Of a stretch of 47,744 bases of DNA, positions 1 through 8,300 are shown in pieces. The notes below the pieces were generated by a model. It did not search any database. It worked only from the letters and a program-made list of their open reading frames with translations, and was not told the DNA's origin. The DNA comes from an uncultured Collinsella sp. (GTDB taxonomy: Bacteria > Actinomycetota > Coriobacteriia > Coriobacteriales > Coriobacteriaceae). Position numbers and translations under genes: made by a program. The first letter of the stretch is position 1, and each line of letters opens with the position of its first letter. Location of the stretch: NCBI GenBank assembly GCA_900545605.1, contig UQZL01000012.1, positions 1 to 47,744 on the forward strand. The letters run 5' to 3'.

Positions 1-15
1 ACGCTCTTCCGATCT
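1..15. other. Residual Illumina adapter at contig end
   Basis: The first 15 bases, ACGCTCTTCCGATCT, equal the 3' terminus of the standard Illumina TruSeq/universal adapter. Coding sequence of the next gene starts right after it. This is library DNA, not genome, and marks an untrimmed contig edge, so nothing upstream can be inferred from it. Confidence 0.93.
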
Positions 16-212
16 ATGCCGCGGGCGCCGCTGCTCAGCCCGCTGCGGCTGCCGGCTCCGATGCTCAGCACGATGGGGCTGCTGCGAAGGCGGCGCTCAA
101 GGCCGCCGAGATGGAGGCAAAGCTCGCCGCCATGGATCCCGAGAAAGCGGCCAAGGTCCGCGCGGCGCTTGCCGCCAAGGCCGCCCGCGACAAGCAGAAA
201 AAGGAGGCGTAA
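16..212 (+). CDS. C-terminal fragment of an Ech/NuoC-like hydrogenase subunit (5' end missing)
   Basis: An open frame runs from the adapter junction to TAA at 210-212. Only about 64 residues are visible: an Ala/Lys/Glu-rich, probably helical and disordered tail ending KQKKEA. No domain can be seen. The gene ends 5 nt before the hydrogenase large-subunit start. In Ech-type operons (echABCDEF) the gene before echE is the NuoC-like subunit echD, so this is probably its C-terminal extension. That assignment rests on position only. The ATG at 16-18 lies in another frame and comes from the adapter junction, so it should not be used as a start. Confidence 0.6.
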
Positions 213-217
213 GGTCC

Positions 218-1306
218 ATGGCACATCGCTCCGTTATTCCGTTTGGCCCGCAGCACCCGGTGCTGCCCGAGCCGCTTCATCTGGACCTGGTGATCGAAGA
301 CGACCGCGTCATCGAGGCAATTCCGCAAATCGGCTTTGTGCACCGCGGGCTCGAGAAGCTCACCGAAAAGCGCGATATGCATCAGTTTGGCTACATCGCC
401 GAGCGCATCTGCGGCATTTGCGCCGTGGGCCACAGCTGCGGCTATGCCAGCGCCTGCGAACGCATGCTCGACATCGAGGCGCCCGGCCGCGTGCAGTATA
501 TTCGCACCATTCTGCACGAGCTTTCGCGCATTCACTCGCATTTGCTGTGGCTGGGCCTGCTTGCCGACGCCTTTGGCTTTGAAGCGCTGTTCTATCGTTC
601 GTGGACACTGCGCGAGCAGATTCTCAAGATCTTCGAGAGCACCTGCGGCGGCCGCGTGATCCTGTCGATCAACGAGATCGGCGGCCTTAAGCACGATATC
701 GAGGATTCCGAGCTGGCGGGCATTGTCCAGACACTCGATGCCATGCGCCCCGACTACGAGGCCCTGGTGCATACGTTTTTGGATGACGACAGCTGTGGCG
801 AGCGCCTGCATGGCGTGGGCGTGATCAGCAAGAAGGACGCGCTGGATCTGTCGATGGTCGGTCCGTTTGGGCGCGCCTCGGGCGTGGACTACGACGTGCG
901 CATGTTTGGCGACGGCGCCTATGCGGATCTGGCTGCGTTTGAGCCAATTGTCGCTACCGATGGCGACTGCTATGCCCGCTGCCAGGTGCGTTGCGCCGAG
1001 GTCACGCAGGCTATGGACATCATCAAGGAGCTTGTGGGCAAGATTCCGCACGACGGTATCGGTGGGCGTACCAAGCTCACGCCGGCCGACGGCGCGCGCG
1101 GCGAGGTTGTGATTGAGCAGCCGCGTGGCGAGGCGTATTACTATGTGCGCGGCAACGGCACCAAGAACCTGGACCGTTTCCGCGTGCGCACGCCGACATC
1201 GCAAAACCTGGCGGGTCTGACGCATGCGCTGCAGGGCGTGCTCATTGCCAACGTGCCCATGATTATCTTGACCATCGACCCCTGCATTAGCTGCACGGAA
1301 AGGTAG
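218..1306 (+). CDS. echE: Group 4 membrane-bound [NiFe]-hydrogenase large subunit (EchE-like)
   Basis: Catalytic subunit of an energy-converting hydrogenase that couples ferredoxin oxidation and H2 evolution to ion pumping; it belongs to the Complex I 49-kDa/NuoD superfamily. The 362-aa length fits EchE rather than the fused, longer HycE. Both nickel-binding cysteine pairs are present: RxCGxC with C65 and C68, and DPCxxC with C356 and C359. The protein stops at DPCISCTER, with no C-terminal peptide after the last motif, so the usual maturation endopeptidase step seems unnecessary; some group 4 enzymes (Ech, Coo type) are known for this. The start follows AAGGAGG with suitable spacing. It lies 5 nt after the partial gene and 7 nt before the iron-sulfur gene, so the three are one operon. 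Complex I-like or Ech membrane subunits should lie to the left, outside the window. Confidence 0.9.
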   Translation: MAHRSVIPFGPQHPVLPEPLHLDLVIEDDRVIEAIPQIGFVHRGLEKLTEKRDMHQFGYIAERICGICAVGHSCGYASACERMLDIEAPGRVQYIRTILHELSRIHSHLLWLGLLADAFGFEALFYRSWTLREQILKIFESTCGGRVILSINEIGGLKHDIEDSELAGIVQTLDAMRPDYEALVHTFLDDDSCGERLHGVGVISKKDALDLSMVGPFGRASGVDYDVRMFGDGAYADLAAFEPIVATDGDCYARCQVRCAEVTQAMDIIKELVGKIPHDGIGGRTKLTPADGARGEVVIEQPRGEAYYYVRGNGTKNLDRFRVRTPTSQNLAGLTHALQGVLIANVPMIILTIDPCISCTER

Positions 1307-1313
1307 GCGCGGC

Positions 1314-1655
1314 ATGAGTTTGCTGACATTTGCCAAGACGGCCTTGGGCTCTATGGTCAAGCAGCCGGTAACGGTGTGCTATCCGCAGGAGGAGCTGGCA
1401 ACGCCCGAGCGCTTGCGCGGACATATCGTCAACGACATGGACGTGTGCATTTGCTGCGGCATGTGCGCGCGGCGTTGCCCGGCAGGTGCGCTTGCGGTCG
1501 ATCGCAAGGGCGGAACGTGGTCAATCGACCCGTATGCTTGCGTGGTGTGCGGCGAGTGCATCGAGAGCTGCCCCAAGCATTGTTTGACTATGGACACCGC
1601 CCGTACTCCAGTTGCGGCGAACAAGACTCCCACGGTAGAAACCAAGCTGGAGTAG
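1314..1655 (+). CDS. echF: 2x[4Fe-4S] ferredoxin-type hydrogenase subunit (EchF-like)
   Basis: Electron-transfer subunit expected to pass electrons between soluble ferredoxin and the hydrogenase small subunit. The 113-aa protein has two complete CxxCxxCxxxCP motifs: C45/C48/C51/C55 and C76/C79/C82/C86. C47, next to C48, is an extra non-ligand cysteine. The N-terminal 40 residues match the linker seen in NuoI/EchF proteins, and the C-terminal 20 residues are low-complexity. It begins 7 nt after the large subunit and is the last gene of the operon, because a strong hairpin follows at 1665-1698. This order (large subunit, then ferredoxin subunit at the end) fits echE-echF. Confidence 0.85.
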   Translation: MSLLTFAKTALGSMVKQPVTVCYPQEELATPERLRGHIVNDMDVCICCGMCARRCPAGALAVDRKGGTWSIDPYACVVCGECIESCPKHCLTMDTARTPVAANKTPTVETKLE

Positions 1656-1664
1656 CTCTGGAAT

Positions 1665-1698
1665 GGGGCCGGTGGGGCAAAATTGCCCCACCGGCCCC
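1665..1698. terminator. Strong hairpin after the hydrogenase operon
   Basis: A perfect 16-bp inverted repeat, GGGGCCGGTGGGGCAA and its complement, with only two bases between the arms, starts 9 nt after the last stop codon. No T-run follows, so it could end transcription inefficiently or act as a 3' mRNA-stabilising hairpin. Confidence 0.65.
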
Positions 1699-1730
1699 GC
1701 GCGTGAACGTGCGGTTGGGCCGCCGCGAAC

Positions 1731-1882
1731 AAAACTATGCCGGATTACGGGGCTGGATAGCGAACCTCCGACCATACAGAAAATCGCAAAAACAAAACCG
1801 CAGGTAGACAGCCTGCCGTTTTTTAAAAATAGGGGATATGGATGAAGGCTCCGACTTTAGCCCCGTAACCCGGCATAGTTTT
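1731..1882. repeat. Foldback element A (152 bp imperfect palindrome)
   Basis: Outer arms at 1731-1754 and 1859-1882 match in 23 of 24 positions as inverted repeats. The interior is also self-complementary and ends in a central hairpin (GCAGG/CCTGC flanked by A- and T-runs, about 1790-1825). A related element lies at 1978-2135, with the same central text CGCAAAAACAAAACCGCAGG. It could be a non-autonomous mobile palindrome or a structured RNA. It encodes nothing recognisable. Confidence 0.75.
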
Positions 1883-1911
1883 GAAATGGCACCATATCCG
1901 TAGCATCCCTT

Positions 1912-1948
1912 GATCTCCCGTGGACAGAGGGAAACGGATCATTTTGGC
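1912..1948 (+). repeat. 37-bp direct repeat, copy 1
   Basis: This copy matches 2151-2187 at 31 of 37 positions. Each copy follows a foldback element by 15-30 nt, so element plus tag form a roughly 200-250 bp unit present twice in tandem. The tag contains AAACGGATC followed by TTTTGGC. Confidence 0.75.
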
Positions 1949-1977
1949 CTTGCGAGGGCTGCCGCGTGACCCGTCTG

Positions 1978-2135
1978 CCACGAAATGGGCCCATCTACTA
2001 CGTTTAGGCTGCTACCCTCAACCATAACGAACAACGCAAAAACAAAACCGCAGGTAGAACGCCTGCGGTTTTTCGTAAAACGTGGGCATGGTCGGGGGTA
2101 TCGGGTCAAACGTAGTAGACGGGCCGGTTTCGTGG
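1978..2135. repeat. Foldback element B (158 bp imperfect palindrome)
   Basis: The left arm, from CCACGAAA at 1978 through TCTACTACGTTT, pairs with the right arm ending CGTGG at 2135 with a few mismatches. The centre is a perfect ACCGCAGG/CCTGCGGT hairpin with a T-run (2044-2073) that would work as a terminator. The outer-arm sequence differs from element A while the central hairpin is shared, which suggests a family of palindromes. Confidence 0.75.
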
Positions 2136-2150
2136 TGGGTGTCGCCAGCT

Positions 2151-2187
2151 GATCCCTCGGGGACGGAGGAAAACGGATCGTTTTGGC
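2151..2187 (+). repeat. 37-bp direct repeat, copy 2
   Basis: Second copy of the tag at 1912-1948, 15 nt downstream of foldback element B. It lies about 175 nt upstream of the giant surface-protein gene. Confidence 0.75.
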
Positions 2188-2229
2188 TCGTCAATCTCGA
2201 GTCGCACCTGTTTTCCTGCGAAAACGCTG

Positions 2230-2309
2230 TGTCTCAACTTTGGTGAGACATTTGTCTCACACCCAAAACCGAATCTGGAACGTGTGTCACCTGCCCTAAT
2301 TGTGTCTCA
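2230..2309. promoter_or_regulatory. Cluster of TGTCTCA/TGAGACA motifs upstream of the surface-protein gene
   Basis: TGTCTCA occurs at 2230-2236, 2253-2259 and 2303-2309, and its complement TGAGACA at 2244-2250. Four copies in 80 nt directly upstream of a start at 2362 look like repeated binding sites for a dimeric regulator. No clear -10/-35 pair was identified, and the regulator is unknown. Confidence 0.4.
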
Positions 2310-2361
2310 TTCCGTAACTTTAGGCTGATGCAAGGTCTAATCCTGCGAGAAGGGAGACGCG

Positions 2362-5300
2362 ATGGGTAAGTACACGAGGGGTCTCTTGGCGGTGATACTG
2401 GCCGTAGTGCTGGTGTTGCCAGCCGCAGCATTCGCCATGCTGCCCGAGGCCAACGCCAGGTCCAGTACGGGAATGGACGGGCCGACAGCGAGCGGGCCGA
2501 CGGTCGTCGACCCCGACACCAGCGGACGCTGGGAAAAATGGGCGGCCGGCCACAGCGGCAATAAGGTGACGACTCAAAACGTCGGTCGAATCTGGACCGA
2601 CAAAACGGTTGAGGCAACCGGAGAAAACGAAGTGTCAGATTTTGTGACCACGCTTTCGGCGATGTCCTCGACGTCTAATTCAACCGTGACAGTCACCACG
2701 CCACTCGACATCGTGCTAGTGCTGGATGCATCCGGCTCGATGAATGATCCTATGGGTGGTGGAAATTCCACCAAGCGTATCGATGCGCTGAAGAGCGCTG
2801 CGAAAAGCTTTATCGACACCATCGCCAAACAAAACGAAGGTATCGAGGGCGTCGATAGGCAGCATAAGGTTGCCATTGTTAAGTTTGCGGGTGATGAGAC
2901 CGACAAAGTTGGAAACGACAAGTACCGCTCCGGCGGCCATAGCTACAACTATTCGCAGACAATGCAAGAGTTGACAGCGTGCACGGTTGGCGGCGCAAAG
3001 GGTCTTAAGGGAACGATCGATTCTATCGAGCCTGCTGGCGCTACGCGTGCCGATTATGGTATGAAACAAGCCGAGAAAAACATTAAAACTTTTGGACGCG
3101 AGGGCGCCAAGAAGGTCGTTGTGTTCTTTACCGACGGCAAGCCAACGAGCTACAGCGAGTTTGATTCTGATGTCGCCAACGCTGCCGTGACGGCTGCCAA
3201 GAGCATGAAGGACGGCAAGGCCACCGTTTATACTATCGGCATCTTTAGCGGAGCGAACCCCGCTGCCGATCCCTCGAATAAGGGAACGAGCGACGTAAAT
3301 AAGTTCATGCACGCCGTGTCGAGTAACTATCCCAGCGCCACGTCGTATACGAGCGATATGCTTGGTGCGCGCGTGGAAAACTCCGACTACTACAAGTCAG
3401 CGACCAATGCCGAAGAGCTCAAGAAGGTTTTCGACGACATCTCGCAGGCCATTACATCGGAGGCGCCTTATCCGACCGAAATCCATAAGGGCTACGACGA
3501 GACCAAGTCCGGCTACATCACGTTTACCGACGAGCTGGGCGACTTTATGCAGGTCGACAGCTTCACCGAGGTCGTCATCAACGGCACGCCGTTTACCAAT
3601 CCGAGCAAGACGGTCAACAAAGAAACCAAGACCGATACGTACGAGTTCGATGGCAAGGCAAAAGACCTGCTCATTACCGTGCAGCGTGCCGGCGACGACA
3701 ATCCCCAGAAGGGCGATATCGTAACGGTCAACATTCCCGCGTCGTTGATTCCGCTGAGTCACTTTAAGACCGTAGACGGCAAGCTTTCGGTCGATACCGT
3801 TAAGCCCATCCAGGTGAAATATGCCTCGAGCGTGAAGAAGGTCGCACTCGACAACCTGTTTACGCCCGAGAAGGTAGCGGGGCTCAAGGATTACATCGAG
3901 CATAATACGACCGTCGTTGACGGCACCAAGACCGTGAACTTCTTTGCAAACAAGTGGAAGACCGGTGCGTTGGGTGATACGGTTGCGAACTTTGAGCCGG
4001 CCGATACCAACCGCTACTACTACTTCCAGAAGCAGACTCCAATTTACACCGATAAGGAATGCACACAGCCTGCAAAGATTTCACTGGCAGAAAAAGGCAC
4101 CTATTACTACAAGGATGAGTTTGAGGAGCAGGGCGAGAACAACGAGGCCAAGTCCGCCACTGCCGTCATCGAGTTTATCGGCGGCGACGCTGCGAAGTTT
4201 GACGGCGCCATAGTTCGCGACAAGGACGATAACCTTTCGTTTAGCGTGGGAACCGCGCGCCTGACCTTTATCGACGAGCTCCACACCACCAAGAAGAGCG
4301 TGGGCGGCAACAACACTGGTACCGCGACCGACGTTCTCAACCCCAAGTGGAACAACGTGTCCGCCAAGGCGACCGCGACGCATGTCAATTCCTACCTGGG
4401 CAACAACGGCAAGATCAGCTATAAGTACGACATGACGCCGGCAAAGGTTGACACCAAGGCCAGCTTTGGCCTGACCAAGGTGCTCGAGGGTCGCGAGTGG
4501 ACGAAAGAGGACAAGTTTGAGTTTGGTCTGACGTCCGAGAACGGTGCCCCGATGCCGAAGTCCACGACCGCGGTCGCGACCCAGGGCAACAAAGCCATCG
4601 ATTTCGGCGAGATTACCTACACCGAGCCCGGCACGTACGTTTATAAGGTCAGCGAGAAGAACGCCGGCCAAACTATCGATGGCATCACTTACAGTGGGAA
4701 TGTCGCGGAGATTACCGTGACGGTAACGCCCAACAAGAAGGGTGAGCTCAGCGCTGACGTACAGGTGACTTCGGGCGAGACTGAGTTCAAGAACACCTAC
4801 GCTGCAAATTCCGTCGATTCAAGCGTCACCGACAAGATCAAGGTGACCAAGGTCCTGACCGGACGCGACCTCAAGGCCGGCGAGTTCAGCTTTGAGCTGC
4901 GCGAGGGTCTCGGCGAAGACGCGAAGGTTATCGAGACCGTCAAGAATGACGCCAACGGCAATGTTAAGTTCAAGGCTATCAAGTACACCGAGATCGGTCA
5001 GCACATCTACACGCTGAGCGAGGTCAAGGGCAATGCCGGCGGCATCACCTACGATGGCACGACCTACGCCATCGTGACGACCATCAGCGATAACGGCAAG
5101 GGCCAGCTGGTGGCCACGCACAAGCTGAAGAAGGGCACCGAGGACGTCAAGAGTATCGAGTTCAAGAACGCCTACACCGCGAATGCTGCCGAGGCATCGC
5201 TTGCGGGCATCAAGAACCTGCAGTTCGCCAAAGGTCTGACCCCGGCCGACATTAACGGCAAGTTCACCTTTACCGTGACCGGTGAAGAGGGCGCACCCAT

Positions 5301-8300
5301 GCCCGCGAACGCGAGCGTGACCAATGATGCCGAGGGCAAGGTCGACTTTGGCAAGATTACCTTTACGCTCGACGACCTTAACAAGGCTCTGGGCGAGAAG
5401 CCCGAGAAGCGCGAGCACACCTTTACCTACACCGTGACCGAGTCCGGTAAGGTTGCTGGCGTGACCAACGACGCCAACGCCACGCGCAAGGTTTCCTACA
5501 CCGTGACCGATGACGGCAAGGGTAATCTGAGCGTATCCCACAAGCCGGACGGCGATGTGGCATTTACGTTCACCAATACCTACAGCGCGACGCCTGTCGA
5601 GACGAGCGTCACCGACCAGATCACCGCGACCAAGGTTCTGACCGGACGCGAGCTTGCTGCCGACGAGTTCTCCTTCGAGCTCGTCGAGGGCGAGGGCAAG
5701 GACGCCAAGGTCGTCGCCACCGGCAAGAACGCCGCCGATGGCAAGATCACGATGAGCCCCGTGAAGTACACCGAGGCCGGCAAGCACATCTACACGCTGC
5801 GCGAGGCCAACGGCGGAACCACCAGCAAGGGCGTCACCTACAGCGATGCCGAGTTCACCATCGAGACCACCATTACCGACAACGGTGACGGTACCCTCAG
5901 CGCTACGCACGAGCTGAAGAGCGCCGCGCCTGCGACCTTCGAGAACACTTACAGCGTGACCCCGACCGATGCAGACCTCGACTTTGATCTGAGCAAGGCT
6001 ATCGACGGTCGCGCCTGGACGGACTCCGACGAGTTCAGCTTTACCATCACCGCCGCCGAGGGCACCCCGCTGCCCGATCCTGCAACCGTGACCGTGAACA
6101 AGCACGATGCGAAGGATGGCATCGCTGCCGTCAAGTTCGGCAAGATCAGCTACACGGCTGCCGGAACCTACACGTACGAGATCCGCGAGAACGCGGGTAA
6201 CGCGGCCGGTATGGCGTATGACGGGCATGTCGCGACCGCCGAAGTGACCGTGACTGAGGACGGCGAGGGCCAGCTGACCGCCAATGTCACCAAGAAGGAA
6301 AACGGACGCTTCACCAACACGTACCGCACTGAGCTTAACTACACCGCGGCCGGCGGCCTCAAGCTCAGCAAGAGCCTCTCCGGACGTCCTATGACCGAGG
6401 GTCAGTTCACGTTTACCGTGAAGCCTGCCGACGAGGCCTCGGCCAACGCGCTTGGCCTGCTGCCCGGAGCCAACAACTTCAAGTCCCCTGCGACGGCAGA
6501 GGCAACGGTCGGCCTGATCGACATCCTGGCTGGCCATGAGGTCAAGTTTACGCAGGCTGACGCCGGCAAGACCTTCACGTACACCGTAGCCGAGAAGAAT
6601 GACGGCAAGTCCGGTTACACCTACGACGACGCCGTGCGTACCGTGACGATCGCCGTCGCCGATGACGGTGCCGGTACGCTTACCGCCACGACGACCGTTT
6701 CCGGTGGTCCCGAGGGCACGCATGAGACGGTCCACAAGAGTGGCGAGAACAAGGTCGAGAAGGCCCTGGTGCCGTTCCACAACAGTTACAGCGCTACGAC
6801 CAACACGCCTGGTGGCACCGCTGCTCAGGTCGTTGCCACCAAGACTCTGACCGGTCGCCCGATGGCCGACGGCGAGTTCTGGTTCGGCATCGCCTATCAG
6901 GGTGAGCTTGTGGCATACGAAAACCTCAAGCCCAATATCGGCGGGCACGTGAGCTTTGATACGCTGCACTACGACACCAAGATGCTTGCTAATCTTGAGG
7001 CTGCTGGGCTTGCTTATCGTACCGATAAGGACGGCAAGCTTGCCTGGACCATTAACTACACGGCCTACGAAGATTTATTCGGGCTGCCGAATGGCGTTTC
7101 CGCTACAACGTGGAGCTTTGGCTTTAAGGTTATCGTCGTCGACAACGGTGACGGTACCCTGACGGCGACGGTCGACTACGGCGGCGTCGAGCCCTTGTTC
7201 GAGAACGTCTACGGCGCCGACGCCGTGGATGCCGCGCTCACCGGTACTAAGAAGCTCCAGGTTGCCGAGGGCCTGACCCCGGCCGACATCACGGGTAAGT
7301 TCACCTTTACCGTGACCGCCGACGAGGCAGGTGCCCCGATGCCCGAGCGCACGACCGTAACCAACGACGCAGCCGGTAACGTGGACTTTGGCAAGATCCA
7401 CTTTACGCTCGAGGACCTCAACCGCGCTCTGGGCGTGACGGACGATGCGACCGATAAGGCCGAGGCAGACGAAGCTGACGAAGCCGAGGCCGACGAGGCA
7501 GAGGCTGAAGAGGCCGACACCGATGCCAACGCCGACGAGCCCGAGCCCGCAGCCCCCACCGCTCCGCGCTCGCACACCTTTACTTACACGGTGACCGAGT
7601 CCGGTAGTGCCCCTGGCGTGACCAATGACACCAACGCCACGCGCAAGGTTTCCTACACCGTGTCTGACGACGGTGCCGGGCATCTGAGCGTCAAGCGCGA
7701 AGGCGATGACGGTGCTGCCTTCACGTTTACCAACACCTACGGCGTGGCACCTACCGATTCGTCCGTGACCGATCAGGTCAAGACAGTCAAGCGCCTGACT
7801 GGACGCGACCTTGCAGCAGGCGAGTTCACGTTTGAGCTGCTCGAGGACAACGTGGTTGTCGCTAACGGCACCAACGACGCTAACGGCACCGTGACGCTGA
7901 GCCCGATCCGCTACGAGGCACCCGGCACGCACACGTACACGCTGCGCGAGGCTTGCCCCAACGCGCTCGGCCTGTACAAGGGCGTCACCTATGACGGCAC
8001 GACCTACACCGTCGTGACCACCGTCTCCGACAACGGCGACGGCACGCTGACCGCGACGCACAAGCTCGAGGGAACCACCGAGTCGGCTGGCTTTACCAAC
8101 AAGTATCACGCCATGCCTACGCAGGTTTCCATCGGCGCTATCAAGGTGCTCGAGGGACGCGAACTCAAGAAGGACGAGTTTAGCTTTAAGCTCGTTGGCG
8201 AGGACATCGAGTCCACCGTCGCCAACGATGCCGACGGCAAGATCAGCTTCGACAAGTTTGAGTACGACGAGCCCGGTACGCACGTCTACACCATCAGCGA

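Noticed and set aside
1784..1838. Short coding gene in the gap after the hydrogenase operon
   Set aside because: Frames here cross the foldback palindrome, have no ribosome site and show no protein-like composition.
1731..2135. CRISPR array
   Set aside because: Only two repeat units, each palindromic over its full length, with no regular short repeat-spacer pattern and no cas genes.
4819..6969. 716-codon minus-strand ORF opposite the adhesin
   Set aside because: It mirrors the repeats of the plus-strand gene, with His/Gly/Val-rich composition typical of antisense frames in high-GC DNA. The plus frame has signal peptide, domains and anchor.
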